Positions 32,865-42,539 of a stretch of 64,000 nt of DNA are shown here, one piece after another. The stretch's first letter is position 1, and each line of letters opens with the position of its first letter. The stretch is from contig JANQJS010000048.1 of the NCBI GenBank assembly GCA_028281535.1, positions 41,164 through 105,163 of the forward strand, read 5' to 3'. A model generated the notes under the pieces. It ran no database searches. It was not told the DNA's origin and saw only the letters and a program-made list of their open reading frames with translations. The position numbers and the translations under genes are program-made. The stretch comes from Sedimentisphaerales bacterium (lineage in GTDB: Bacteria > Planctomycetota > Phycisphaerae > Sedimentisphaerales > SM23-30).

Positions 32865-34049
32865 ATGACTAACCAGCCAAAACGTGTATCTATTCTCGGT
32901 TCTACCGGCTCAATCGGACTCAACAGTTTTGCCGTTCTCGACGGTCTAAGTCCAGATTATCAGCCGATTTCCGCCAGCGCCCATAGCCAATGGCAACAGC
33001 TGGCCAGCCAGGCACGCAAATATCAACTTGAAAAAGTAGTGATTACCAAGCCAGACTGCTACGAACCGTTAAAAAATGAGCTTTCAGATACAAAAACCCA
33101 GGTTCTCTGCGGACAGGAGCATTTGGTTGACCTGGCAGCTGATGAACATTGCGACATCCTCATCGTCGCAATTGTGGGTGCCGCGGGACTTCCCGCTGTT
33201 CTAGCAGCGACTAAGGCAGGAAAACGCGTTGCCGTGGCCAACAAAGAATCGCTCGTCATGGCTGGCTGTTTGTTAATGCCTATGGCAAAAGAACATAACG
33301 CAAATATCCTCCCGATTGATTCTGAGCATTCTGCGATCCTCCAGGCCATGCATTCGGGCCATCGACGTGAAGTGGAAAAAGTCTCGATTACCTGCTCAGG
33401 AGGCCCCTTCCGCACACTTACCAAAGAACAAATGGCTCACGTTAGCCTGGAAGATGCCCTGAACCACCCAACCTGGGATATGGGACCTAAAATCACCATC
33501 GATTCAGCCACAATGATGAATAAAGCCCTTGAAATCGTGGAAGCACGCTGGCTTTTTGATTTATCGACCGACGAAATTGAAGTGGTCATCCATCCTGAGT
33601 CGATAATTCATTCAATGGTAGAGTTTTGTGATGGATCGACGCTGGCCCAGTTATCGCGACCAGACATGAAATGCCCCATCCAATACGCCCTGACCTTTCC
33701 GGACCGAATGCCTGGTTTATCGGAAAGATTGAATTTACATGACATTGGGCAACTCAACTTTGAACCACCAGATTTTGAGCGGTTTCCGGCCCTTCGGCTT
33801 GGATTTGAAGTCGCCCAGAAAGGCGGTACAGCAGGCAGCGTACTCAATGCCGCCAATGAAGCGGCTGTAGAGGCCTTCAGGGCTCATAAAATTGGTTTTA
33901 CGCAAATCGTTGAACTAACCGAACAGTGCCTGCGTAACCATAATTGGAAGGAAAAACCAACCTTGCAGGAAATTCTAGAGGTTGATAAACTGGCCCGACA
34001 GGAAGTCGAGAATTGCCTGGAAGATCTGGGGGCAAAAAAGATCAGATAG
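32865..34049 (+). CDS. dxr: 1-deoxy-D-xylulose 5-phosphate reductoisomerase
   Basis: Dxr makes MEP from DXP with NADPH, the committed step of the non-mevalonate isoprenoid pathway. Landmarks are RVSILGSTGSIGLNS (NADPH loop), VANKESLVMAG, LPIDSEHSAI, ITCSGGPFR, HPTWDMGPKITIDSATMMNK and HPESIIHSMVEF. I choose ATG 32865 because the family starts just before the Rossmann motif. A TTG at 32829 with CAGGG upstream is an alternative. ispD, another gene of the pathway, is at 53810. dxr is followed by rseP, a common pairing. Confidence 0.96.
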   Translation: MTNQPKRVSILGSTGSIGLNSFAVLDGLSPDYQPISASAHSQWQQLASQARKYQLEKVVITKPDCYEPLKNELSDTKTQVLCGQEHLVDLAADEHCDILIVAIVGAAGLPAVLAATKAGKRVAVANKESLVMAGCLLMPMAKEHNANILPIDSEHSAILQAMHSGHRREVEKVSITCSGGPFRTLTKEQMAHVSLEDALNHPTWDMGPKITIDSATMMNKALEIVEARWLFDLSTDEIEVVIHPESIIHSMVEFCDGSTLAQLSRPDMKCPIQYALTFPDRMPGLSERLNLHDIGQLNFEPPDFERFPALRLGFEVAQKGGTAGSVLNAANEAAVEAFRAHKIGFTQIVELTEQCLRNHNWKEKPTLQEILEVDKLARQEVENCLEDLGAKKIR

Positions 34050-34150
34050 TGTGTAAGACGCACTGGAGTTAGCGGTCTATAATTATTGAGGCAACCACCC
34101 AAAACAAACGCAAGCTTTTGGGATGAAATATTTACTTTAGAAAGAGATTT

Positions 34151-36382
34151 ATGGCAGATAGTGAAAAAAATAACATGGAAGAGGAAAAAGCGGGCTTTTC
34201 GCTAACCCCCTGGATTCTTTTAGCAATTACGATTTATATTGGATTTAGTAACCCTAGCGGACTCATCAACATCATGGTCGTACTCATCGGCTTTGGCATG
34301 GTGGTCTTCGTCCATGAAATGGGACACTTCCTGGCAGCCAAAGCAGTCGGTATTACCACAGAAGAATTTGCCGTGGGATTTGGCACGCCACTGTTTCGTA
34401 TGAAAAAACTCAAAGAAGGTCTTCAATTTCGCATCTTACCAAAAGACATTAATGAATATAATGAAAAAGAACTTTTCAAATTTATGATTCCCACAAAATC
34501 CGATCGCGTGGGAACCACAAACTATCAATTGCGTGCTATACCACTTGGCGGATTTGTCAAAATGATGGGCCAGGAAGATCTGGTTGCGACTGAAAGCTCT
34601 AATGACCCAGGCAGCTATATGAACAAACCCGTGTGGCAACGCATGATTGTTATTTCTGCGGGTGTCATTGTAAATATTATTACCGGTTTTATGGTATTTA
34701 TGTATTTGTTCTATCAAGGGATTCCTTTGCAACCAGCTATCGCAGGCAATGTCTTGCCGGAATCTCCAGCCATGGTCGCAGGGATTCAACCGGGTGATGA
34801 AATTATTGAAATCGATGGCAAGAAAAATATCACGATGATGCACCTTCGATTAGCGTCAGCTTTAGCAGAGGACTCAATTGATCTTAAGGTAAAACGTGCA
34901 GACAATTCCGTTGAAACGATTTCGGTCACGCCTGAATTTAAAGAAACTTTTGGCATAAAACTGATGGGCGTTGAAGGGCCTCAATCACTTCAATTGGTTA
35001 AGAAAGGCCAATTGCAAGGTGAAGACAGTGACGAAATCATTAATAAACTCAAAGAACTAGGCCTTGAACCTGGCGATAAAATCATCGCGGCCAACGAGAA
35101 ACCCATTTCACTCAGTTATGAACTGGACAATATTATCAAGCCAAAGCCAGGTGAATCAAATCTAAGCCAAGCTACAATAACCTATCAGCGCAAATCAGGT
35201 GACAATCTAAACACAGGTAACATCACGATAGATCTTCATCAACAAGTTACCAACAACAAACTAAAAGAAGTTTTTGGCATAGCCCCACTCATGCGAATCA
35301 ATATGCTAACGCCAGATTATCCTGGCAAAAAAGCAGGACTACTCATTGGAGATTTGATCAAAAAAATCGGCAACATTGAAAATCCGACATTGGATGAGTT
35401 TACCGATTACACAAAAAACCACCCGGAAGATCTCATCGACATCACGGTATTACGAAAAGAAAATGATGCGTACAGTGAAAAAACGTTTTCAGTAAAACCA
35501 TTCCGCGAAGAACCTTCTTTGAGATTTTTCAAACAAATCAACGGCGAAGAATCTACTCCGAAAATTGGCGTAGTGCTCAATCAAACACTTATCCAAAGAC
35601 CATTAACGGAACCGCCGATTGTCGCCAAAACATTTGAGATAAAAACGAAAACGGATAAGACTGATAACAAGGCTGGTGATGATCAAAAAGAAAATCCATC
35701 TACACCTGCCCTCAAAATACCACGTGGTGCATTAATTACCCATGTCGCAAAAACCCCTGTAGAAAATTGGGGAGACATCGTCCAACAACTAAAAAGTCAC
35801 CAAGGCAAATCCGTTGCTTTAGCCTATCAAATCCAGGATAACCAAACGGCAGAGATTGAGTTAGCCATCCCAGCAGATTATACGCCAGAATTAGCTTATC
35901 GCCCTGTTTCGGATTTTGTAAGTAACGAACTGCCTTCACTACTAAAACCATACGAAAAAGTTTATAAAGCAGATTCATTATTTCATAGTTTGATGATGGG
36001 AGCTGATTATACAATCACTTGGATAGGATCAACCTACTTCCAACTGAAAAGTATGATCACTGGCCAGATTTCACTAAAAAGTGCTAGTGGGCCAGTGGGC
36101 ATCATCCGCATGAGTTACAAGATCGTTGACGAAAAGCCCCTTTCATTCTACCTCTACTTCATGGCTATTTTGAGTATGGGAATTGCCGTCTTTAACTTCT
36201 TGCCTCTACCGATTCTGGATGGTGGGCACTTTGTCTTATTGATCGTGGAAAAAATCAAAGGTTCCCCCGTTTCGGTCAAGGTTCAGGAAATGCTGACTTA
36301 CGCCGGCTTATTATTTATTGGCGGATTTTTCCTCTACGTCACCTACAATGATATTTACAAATTGATTACAGGTGCAATGTAG
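34151..36382 (+). CDS. rseP: RIP metalloprotease RseP (site-2 protease), enlarged
   Basis: This is a membrane zinc protease with HEMGH near residue 55 and the third-ligand motif PLPILDGGHF near 690. At 743 residues it is far longer than E. coli RseP (450). The extra length is periplasmic. One PDZ domain is clear (AMVAGIQPGDEIIEIDG), a second is likely (LGLEPGDKIIAANEKPI), a third is possible (KKAGLLIGDLIKKIG), and a fourth PDZ-like strand set begins at ALITHVAKTP. RseP-type enzymes cleave anti-sigma factors in envelope stress signalling. It is co-oriented with dxr. Confidence 0.93.
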   Translation: MADSEKNNMEEEKAGFSLTPWILLAITIYIGFSNPSGLINIMVVLIGFGMVVFVHEMGHFLAAKAVGITTEEFAVGFGTPLFRMKKLKEGLQFRILPKDINEYNEKELFKFMIPTKSDRVGTTNYQLRAIPLGGFVKMMGQEDLVATESSNDPGSYMNKPVWQRMIVISAGVIVNIITGFMVFMYLFYQGIPLQPAIAGNVLPESPAMVAGIQPGDEIIEIDGKKNITMMHLRLASALAEDSIDLKVKRADNSVETISVTPEFKETFGIKLMGVEGPQSLQLVKKGQLQGEDSDEIINKLKELGLEPGDKIIAANEKPISLSYELDNIIKPKPGESNLSQATITYQRKSGDNLNTGNITIDLHQQVTNNKLKEVFGIAPLMRINMLTPDYPGKKAGLLIGDLIKKIGNIENPTLDEFTDYTKNHPEDLIDITVLRKENDAYSEKTFSVKPFREEPSLRFFKQINGEESTPKIGVVLNQTLIQRPLTEPPIVAKTFEIKTKTDKTDNKAGDDQKENPSTPALKIPRGALITHVAKTPVENWGDIVQQLKSHQGKSVALAYQIQDNQTAEIELAIPADYTPELAYRPVSDFVSNELPSLLKPYEKVYKADSLFHSLMMGADYTITWIGSTYFQLKSMITGQISLKSASGPVGIIRMSYKIVDEKPLSFYLYFMAILSMGIAVFNFLPLPILDGGHFVLLIVEKIKGSPVSVKVQEMLTYAGLLFIGGFFLYVTYNDIYKLITGAM

Positions 36383-36433
36383 CGCGAGCTTACACTCAAT
36401 TAGAAATGCTATGAATCTTCCCAAGAAAGCTTT

Positions 36434-37435
36434 TTAAAACTGGCTAAGGAATCGTAAATCGTTTTCGTAGAAGAGGCGAATGTCGTGGATGCCATATTTA
36501 CGCATCGCTAATCGCTCTATGCCAAAACCAAACGCCCAACCAGTGTACTTTTCGCTATCGTAGTTCACCGCTTTAAATACGTTTGGATTGACCATACCGC
36601 AGCCACCCATCTCGACCCAATAATCGCTGCCATCTTTGCCTTTTAATAACAAATCTACTTCACCAGAGGGTTCCGTAAATGGAAAGAAGCTAGGACGGAA
36701 TCGCCATTGGACTTCTTCACCGACAAAGGCTTTGATAAACTGATCGATGGTTGTTTTCAAATCGATCATACTAACGTTCTCATCGACGACCAATGCTTCA
36801 ATTTGATGAAACATATACATATGCGTTGCATCGACACTATCTGGACGAAACACACGACCAGGAGCAACCACACGAATCGGCGGCTCCTGCTCTTCCATCA
36901 CACGAATCTGCATGGTCGAGGTTTGGCTACGCAAAAGCGTGGTGTCGTCGATATAAAAATTATCCAGTGGATCACGAGCAGGGTGCGAAGCATCAATATT
37001 CAATGCCACGAAATTATGATGCTCATCTTCCACTTCGGGACCATAGCCGACATCAAATCCCATGCGACCAAAAATCTCTAAGAGTTCATCGATCGTTTGG
37101 GTTATCAAATGGCTACTACCTAAGCTCGCAGGCACACCTGGCAAGGTAACATCAAAAAAGGGCCCTGATGAAACTGGACCACTTGAGCCAAGATTAGCTT
37201 TGCGATCTTCAAAGGCTTTTTGAACCTGATTTTTGACTTGGTTGGCAAGCTTACCTGCCTGAGGCTTAAGTTCCTTGGGAACTTCTTTCAGCAATTGCAT
37301 GAGCGATGTGACTTTGCCATTACGCGAAAGGTATTCGATTCGGTACTCTTCCAGACTCGCCTGATCGGTCACTTTTTCCAAATCAGCGATTGCCTGCTCG
37401 CCACACGAAGTAAATTGTTCAAGAACTTCAGACAT
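36434..37435 (-). CDS. pheS: Phenylalanyl-tRNA synthetase alpha subunit
   Basis: The 333-residue PheS has an N-terminal coiled-coil arm and a class II core. Landmarks are FFDVTLPG, MGFDVGYGPEVEDEHHNF, HPARDPLDNFY, GRVFRPDSVDATHMYMFHQIE, and motif 3 in AFGFGIERLAMRKYGI. It ends the thrS-infC-rpmI-rplT-pheS run. pheT does not follow; the next gene is convergent rseP, so the beta subunit must be elsewhere. Confidence 0.96.
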   Translation of the reverse strand: MSEVLEQFTSCGEQAIADLEKVTDQASLEEYRIEYLSRNGKVTSLMQLLKEVPKELKPQAGKLANQVKNQVQKAFEDRKANLGSSGPVSSGPFFDVTLPGVPASLGSSHLITQTIDELLEIFGRMGFDVGYGPEVEDEHHNFVALNIDASHPARDPLDNFYIDDTTLLRSQTSTMQIRVMEEQEPPIRVVAPGRVFRPDSVDATHMYMFHQIEALVVDENVSMIDLKTTIDQFIKAFVGEEVQWRFRPSFFPFTEPSGEVDLLLKGKDGSDYWVEMGGCGMVNPNVFKAVNYDSEKYTGWAFGFGIERLAMRKYGIHDIRLFYENDLRFLSQF

Positions 37436-37472
37436 TTAACTTTTTCATCCTGACAAATAATTTTTATAAAAA

Positions 37473-37546
37473 AACCACGAAGTTCACGAAGGCCACGAAG
37501 TAGTTTTTAATCTTAACTTCGCGATCTTCGTGCCCTTCGTGGTTAA
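37473..37546. repeat. CCACGAAG-type dispersed palindromic repeat
   Basis: The plus strand reads AACCACGAAGTTCACGAAGG near 37473 and returns with CTTCGTGCCCTTCGTGGTT near 37528-37546, forming a long imperfect hairpin between rplT and pheS. Repeats of the AACCACGAAG(N)CACGAAG kind are scattered through many environmental genomes. It could modulate read-through into pheS. Confidence 0.7.
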
Positions 37547-37567
37547 TAACCTTATTCAGTTTTGCGA

Positions 37568-37933
37568 TTAAGCCGCTTGGCTTTGATGCTGTTTAGCCAG
37601 TTCCACTATTGCATCAAAGCTTTCTGGATCATGAATCGCCATTTCGCTCATCACTTTACGATTCAAGCTTACCTGAGCCATTTTCAAGCCATAGATGAAC
37701 TGGCTGTAGCGAATGCCTCTTTGAGCACATGCTGCACTCAAACGAGTAATCCACAAACGACGGAAATCACGTTTTTTGAGTTTACGGTGATCAGTCGCAT
37801 TGACTTGTGAGCGTACAATCGCTTCTTTGGCTAATCGGAGATTTTTTCCGCGAGGACCGCGAAAACCTTTGACGGCTTTAAACAAACGTTTCTTTGATTG
37901 ACGACGGGCTGCGCCCTTACGTACTCTTGGCAT
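37568..37933 (-). CDS. rplT: Ribosomal protein L20
   Basis: The 121-residue L20 has the basic N-terminal arm PRVRKGAARRQSKKRLFK, then KGFRGPRGKNLRLAKEA, and LWITRLSAACAQRGI. L20 binds 23S rRNA early in assembly and represses the rpmI-rplT transcript in several bacteria. Confidence 0.98.
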   Translation of the reverse strand: MPRVRKGAARRQSKKRLFKAVKGFRGPRGKNLRLAKEAIVRSQVNATDHRKLKKRDFRRLWITRLSAACAQRGIRYSQFIYGLKMAQVSLNRKVMSEMAIHDPESFDAIVELAKQHQSQAA

Positions 37934-38042
37934 GTCAGCTTTCCTTTCTTCTTGAGGCTTTGGCTAATCCAAAACCAGATCTATTAGGCATGCTGGCGGT
38001 AAGCTGATACCGAGAAGCATGCACGGTATTTCATTTGTGCAA

Positions 38043-38237
38043 TTAAGCACCTAAAGCGATACAAGCTTTTTTCGTCATAGCAGGCGACATACCTGTTGAC
38101 TTAGCAATCGCACGACGCTGATTACCACTTTTGTGGCTCATCAAGTGACCGCCGAATGCACGCTTGCGCTTGACTTTTCCGTTTTTTGAGATCTTGACTC
38201 TTTTGGCCAGACCTTTATGTGTTTTTTGCTTTGGCAT
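38043..38237 (-). CDS. rpmI: Ribosomal protein L35
   Basis: The 64-residue L35 has MPKQKTHKGLAKRVKIS, the GHLMSHKS motif and a basic middle. It sits between infC and rplT, the near-universal order. Confidence 0.97.
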   Translation of the reverse strand: MPKQKTHKGLAKRVKISKNGKVKRKRAFGGHLMSHKSGNQRRAIAKSTGMSPAMTKKACIALGA

Positions 38238-38316
38238 TTCATTACTTTCTAGTCAAACTATAAAAATAGATATTAACAATTTAAATTCCCCCCACATTTT
38301 TCTGCGAAGGCAATTT

Positions 38317-38835
38317 TTATTTTAAATGTTCAGGCGATAAGACCATTGTCATACGACGGCCTTGCTGCTTTGGAGCTAACTCCACTTTGGCGACATCGGA
38401 TAGATCTTCTTTAAACACGTTAAAGATTTCCATCGCTAGGTCCAAGTGAGCCATTTCGCGGCCTCGAAAAAGCATGGTAAATTGGACTTTACTGCCCTTC
38501 TCCAAAAAGCCGCGAGCTTTTTTCATTTTTACCTGCTGATCATGCTCTTCAATTTTAGGTCGCAAGCGAACTTCTTTTAGAACCACATGATGCTGCTTTT
38601 GCTTGGCCTTATGGTCGCGTTTCTTTTGTTCATATTTCCATTTGCCATAATCCATGATGCGACAAACGGGCGGTGAACTATTCGGTGCGACTTCTACTAA
38701 ATCCAAACCAGCTTCGCGAGCCCTATCCAATGCATCATTGACATTAATGACTCCAACCTGTTGGTTCTCATCGTCAACGACTCGCACTTCAGGAACGCGA
38801 ATCTGTTCATTTATCCTCAAATTTTTAGCAACTAT
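38317..38835 (-). CDS. infC: Translation initiation factor IF-3 with AUA start
   Basis: IF-3 landmarks are LRINEQIRVPEVRVVDDENQ, VVLKEVRLRPKIEEHD and VQFTMLFRGREMAH. I place the start at ATA 38835, five codons before a TTG. The purine-rich GGAAGGTGG ends 6-7 bases upstream of ATA, the ideal distance, but is far from the TTG at 38820. infC starts at a rare AUU-type codon in many bacteria so that IF-3 can repress its own synthesis; AUA here would fit that logic. The product is 172 residues. It lies just downstream of thrS. Confidence 0.9.
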   Translation of the reverse strand: MVAKNLRINEQIRVPEVRVVDDENQQVGVINVNDALDRAREAGLDLVEVAPNSSPPVCRIMDYGKWKYEQKKRDHKAKQKQHHVVLKEVRLRPKIEEHDQQVKMKKARGFLEKGSKVQFTMLFRGREMAHLDLAMEIFNVFKEDLSDVAKVELAPKQQGRRMTMVLSPEHLK

Positions 38836-38925
38836 AGGCGACCACCTTCCTTGCTAATCTAGCCTTAAATATCATCTATCCATTTAGTAAGGAACATATT
38901 ATGGCGAAAATTGCCAAAAGGTCAA

Positions 38926-40962
38926 TCAATTTTCCCCAAGAGTTAGGTTAAAATCTCGAGAAGCTAACTTTTGGCAGGCTTTGGCCTCGAAATCATCCAA
39001 AGTCACGCTGACCTGCTCCTTTTGGCCCCGAATTCGGACATTCACCGAATTTGATTCCGCTTCACTTGGCCCAACGACCAACATATAAGGCAATTTCATC
39101 GTGTGAGCCCGCTTGATCTTGGCATTGACCTTGTCATCTGCCAGATCCATGGTTACACGTAAGCCTTTTTCTTTCAAACGGTTAAATATCTTATGAGCAT
39201 AGTCATTGCTCTTTTCGCTAATCGGTAAAATGCGAGCCTGCTCAGGTGCCAGCCAAAGTGGGAACGCCCCGGCATAATGCTCGATCAACACACCAACAAA
39301 TCGCTCCATCGAGCCAAACGGTGCCCGGTGGATCATGACAGGCCGGTGCGGTTTGTTGTCTTCACCAGTGTAACTTAAGTCAAATCGCTCTGGCAAGTTA
39401 TAGTCGACTTGGACGGTTCCCAGCTGCCAATCGCGGCCCAGGACATCTTTGACGACAAAATCAATTTTAGGCCCGTAAAAGGCAGCTTCGCCTTGCTCTT
39501 CAGAAAATGGTACACCAAGCGACGCGGCTGCCTGACGGCAGGCATTTTCCGCTTTATCCCATTTTTCTGAGTCCCCCACATATTTGTCACTTTCTGGATC
39601 ACGGAGCCCGACTCGGACGCGATAATCTTCCATCCCCAGAATATTGAAAATAGTTTTTACCAGGCCAAGACAACCTGAAATTTCTTCGGCAATTTGATTT
39701 TCCATGCAAAACAGGTGAGCATCATCCTGGGTAAAACCACGAACGCGGGTCATGCCATTGATTTCGCCTGACTGCTCCCAGCGATAGACGGTACCAAATT
39801 CTGCCAGGCGAATGGGTAAATCACGATAGCTGTGCTGCTCACTGGCAAAAATTTTGATGTGGTGAGGGCAATTCATAGGCTTGAGAAGATAACCATCAAT
39901 TTCACCATCTTTCATATTTTGCGAAAGCTCTGCACAGCTACACCCTTCCGTTGCCATCTTGTTAAGATGATCACTATGAATCAAAGGTGGATATTGGCTA
40001 TCCTGATAGTAAGGAAAATGGCCAGAGGTTTTGTATAAATCCAATCGCCCAATGTGCGGCGTAAAGACTTGGTGATAGCCTTGCTTTTGTAATTCTTCAG
40101 AAATAAAGTTTTGCAGTTCTTGACGCAAAACAGCACCATTGGGTTTCCAGAGAATCAAGCCCTGCCCTACCGATTCATCGATATGGAACAATTCTAATTG
40201 TGCACCAACTACACGATGATCACGCTTTTTGGCTTCTTCCAAAGCGTTTAGATATTTCTTAAGTGCTTTTTTATCGGTAAATGCGGTGCCATATACTCGC
40301 TGTAATTGTTTTTCATTGGCATCGCCATGAAAATATGCACCCGCAACGCTCATGACTTTGTAAGCACCAATACGGCCTGTACTGGGCACATGAGGCCCGC
40401 GACACAAATCTTCAAAATGGCCATTATCTGGCTGGCCAGTCACATAAAAACTGAGTATGTCACCATCAGCACGTTCGGCGTTATCGATTTTGTAGCGATT
40501 GCCTTCATCCGTTAAACGAGACATGGCTTCGTCACGATTCATTTCGTAACGGACAAAGGGTCGATCTTCTTTGATGATTGCAGCCATCTCTTTTTCGATG
40601 GCTTCAAAGTCTTCCGTCGAAAGTGGACGATCTAAATCGATATCATAATAAAATCCATTTTCTACAGTTGGACCATAAACCAGCTGCGTATCTGGAAAGA
40701 GTTTGCAGATGGCTTCTGCCATAACGTGAGCACAGCTATGACGCACCAGGTCGAGACTGTCGGCTTCATTACTTTTGAAGGTAATAATTTCAACGGCTGC
40801 ATCCTGCTCGATGGGCCATGAAATATCACGAACTACGCCATCAATTTTAGCGCCATACGCCTGCTTAGCTAAGCGTTCGCTGATGCTTTCTGCGACATCA
40901 TATGCCGTAATAGCTGATTCAAATTCTCTCGTACTATTGTCTGGTAACGTTACGGTAACCAT
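38926..40962 (-). CDS. thrS: Threonyl-tRNA synthetase
   Basis: The 678-residue enzyme has an N-terminal TGS domain (VTVTLPDNSTREFESAITAYDVA), an editing domain with HSCAHVMAEA, a class II core with the zinc cysteine in MNCPHHIKIF and motif 3 MIHRAPFGSMERF, and an anticodon domain. Between YYQDSQYPPL and YLLKPMNC there is an insertion of about 25 residues containing CSCAELSQ, not present in E. coli ThrRS. It heads the translation cluster through pheS. Confidence 0.96.
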   Translation of the reverse strand: MVTVTLPDNSTREFESAITAYDVAESISERLAKQAYGAKIDGVVRDISWPIEQDAAVEIITFKSNEADSLDLVRHSCAHVMAEAICKLFPDTQLVYGPTVENGFYYDIDLDRPLSTEDFEAIEKEMAAIIKEDRPFVRYEMNRDEAMSRLTDEGNRYKIDNAERADGDILSFYVTGQPDNGHFEDLCRGPHVPSTGRIGAYKVMSVAGAYFHGDANEKQLQRVYGTAFTDKKALKKYLNALEEAKKRDHRVVGAQLELFHIDESVGQGLILWKPNGAVLRQELQNFISEELQKQGYHQVFTPHIGRLDLYKTSGHFPYYQDSQYPPLIHSDHLNKMATEGCSCAELSQNMKDGEIDGYLLKPMNCPHHIKIFASEQHSYRDLPIRLAEFGTVYRWEQSGEINGMTRVRGFTQDDAHLFCMENQIAEEISGCLGLVKTIFNILGMEDYRVRVGLRDPESDKYVGDSEKWDKAENACRQAAASLGVPFSEEQGEAAFYGPKIDFVVKDVLGRDWQLGTVQVDYNLPERFDLSYTGEDNKPHRPVMIHRAPFGSMERFVGVLIEHYAGAFPLWLAPEQARILPISEKSNDYAHKIFNRLKEKGLRVTMDLADDKVNAKIKRAHTMKLPYMLVVGPSEAESNSVNVRIRGQKEQVSVTLDDFEAKACQKLASRDFNLTLGEN

Positions 40963-41092
40963 GCATATTCCTATTAGTTACGCGTGGGGTATTTGCCACA
41001 CTACTGTCAAAATTTTGAAAATCAAATGATACGGGAAATCGTGAATATGTCAATTTGTTATTCCCAACAACATTTAGCGGAAATATATGCAA

Positions 41093-41172
41093 GGGTGGCA
41101 GCGTCAAGCGTTAGCTTGGCGATGGATTTTTTGTATTCGCCCATCGCCAAACTTCGTTTGACGCTGCCACCC
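41093..41172. repeat. Large dispersed-type inverted repeat between cysE and thrS
   Basis: The left arm (41093-41125, GGGTGGCAGCGTCAAGC and so on) and right arm (41141-41172, ending TTTGACGCTGCCACCC) pair with few mismatches around a 15-base loop. The 30-bp stem could end transcription in both directions, although T-runs are lacking. A fragment of the same motif is near 27190. Confidence 0.85.
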
Positions 41173-41189
41173 TGTATTATCCACTTTTC

Positions 41190-42134
41190 TTAGATTTCGT
41201 ATTCTTCTACTTTGCTTCGGTTGGTGTCGTTGGGTCGGCTGCGGTATTTGAGTTCTGGTTTTTTTCCAGAGACGGTGCTGCCGGCGGGAACGGAATTTGT
41301 GACAAATACGTTACCGCCAATCGTGGCACCTTTGCCAATCGTAATATCACCAAGAATCGAGGCATTAGAATAGACAATCACATCATCTTCTAGAGTTGGG
41401 TGACGCTTTTGGCCGCGAATGATTTGTCCATCGTCGTCATGGGGAAAACTCAAGGCCCCCAGTGTGACTCCCTGGTAGAGTTTGCAATTCTCACCAATGA
41501 CGGCGGTTTCACCAATGACCACACCTGTGCAATGATCAATAAAAAAGCCTTTGCCAATTTTTGTGCCTGGGTGAATATCCACACCTGTCAGGCTATGGGC
41601 GTGCTCGGTCATAATTCTGGGCATGATCGGGACTTCCAATTGCCAAAGTTTATGTGCCATGCGATAAGTTCCGATGGCTAATGTTGCTGGGTAACTGAAA
41701 ATGATCTCATCAGTATCAGTCGCAGCAGGATCACCTCGATAAGCACTGATCGCGTCGCTAGCAAGCATTTCACGTATGTCTGGAATGGCTGAAAGAAACT
41801 TTTCGGTCACATCCTTGGCTTTTTCCTGAACGCCATTGCCTGGATTTTCTTTGCGGCAATTAAAGCAGTGGCAAATCTGTTCACTAAGCGCATAACTCAA
41901 ATATTCCAGCTGCTGATGCAAATGGTCTTTGATATTGTCGCGTGTCAGATCTTGACTGCCGAAAAACCCGGGGTAAATCAGGCCAAATAGTTTTCGCGTT
42001 AAACTATGAATCGCATTCTGACTCGGTAGGCACGTGCTGCCAATGTGATGAATGCGATCAAATGCGAAATAACTATTTTCGATCGACTGACTGAGTTCTT
42101 TAATTTTGTCTTGTCCTAAAATCGATTCGCTCAT
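41190..42134 (-). CDS. cysE: Serine O-acetyltransferase
   Basis: The 314-residue protein activates serine for cysteine synthesis. The C-terminal left-handed beta-helix is visible as hexapeptide repeats: DIHPGTKIGKGFFIDHCTG, VVIGETAVIGENCKLYQGV and IVYSNASILGDITIGKGATIG, with the catalytic His in IDHCTGVVIGE. The N-terminal helical part of 170 residues is longer than in short EpsC forms. The GITxRH-like ending is replaced by GKKPELKYRSRP. Confidence 0.92.
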   Translation of the reverse strand: MSESILGQDKIKELSQSIENSYFAFDRIHHIGSTCLPSQNAIHSLTRKLFGLIYPGFFGSQDLTRDNIKDHLHQQLEYLSYALSEQICHCFNCRKENPGNGVQEKAKDVTEKFLSAIPDIREMLASDAISAYRGDPAATDTDEIIFSYPATLAIGTYRMAHKLWQLEVPIMPRIMTEHAHSLTGVDIHPGTKIGKGFFIDHCTGVVIGETAVIGENCKLYQGVTLGALSFPHDDDGQIIRGQKRHPTLEDDVIVYSNASILGDITIGKGATIGGNVFVTNSVPAGSTVSGKKPELKYRSRPNDTNRSKVEEYEI

Positions 42135-42539
42135 GGCGAAACTCCTTAAATTTCCTAACCACCCACTATGGAGTTAGTCTTTCATCACTAAATTTTACTT
42201 ACTAAGGGGAGAATTTTGCGGAGCGTCAAGCTGGATGAGAAATGAGCACAAGGTGTCCTGCCAGCTATACCCCGCTGGTACAGATACAACAAAGGGTCAT
42301 CATTGATGTTCGTACATTACTCATAGATGTAATTATAACAAACCCAACAGGTAATGACAAACGGAAAGGTGGCAAAAATAAACCCTACCAACCACAGACC
42401 ACCTAACCCTAACACTCTTATTCCCAACTAATTACAAACACACAGCATGCTATAAACACTGTGATCTCAAAAATCTAATTCTTAAATTGGATCAAGAAAA
42501 ATAGCCACTAAAGCTTATCACAAAAGTCTTAACAAACTA
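42135..42539. other. Intergenic region upstream of the acetyltransferase gene
   Basis: The 405-base gap has a short hairpin CCAGC/GCTGG (42261-42278). I see no ORF, tRNA or clear promoter. Confidence 0.4.

Noticed and set aside
40963..41092. T-box leader upstream of thrS
   Set aside because: No T-box sequence or specifier-loop structure is visible; only a short GTGG/CCAC hairpin.
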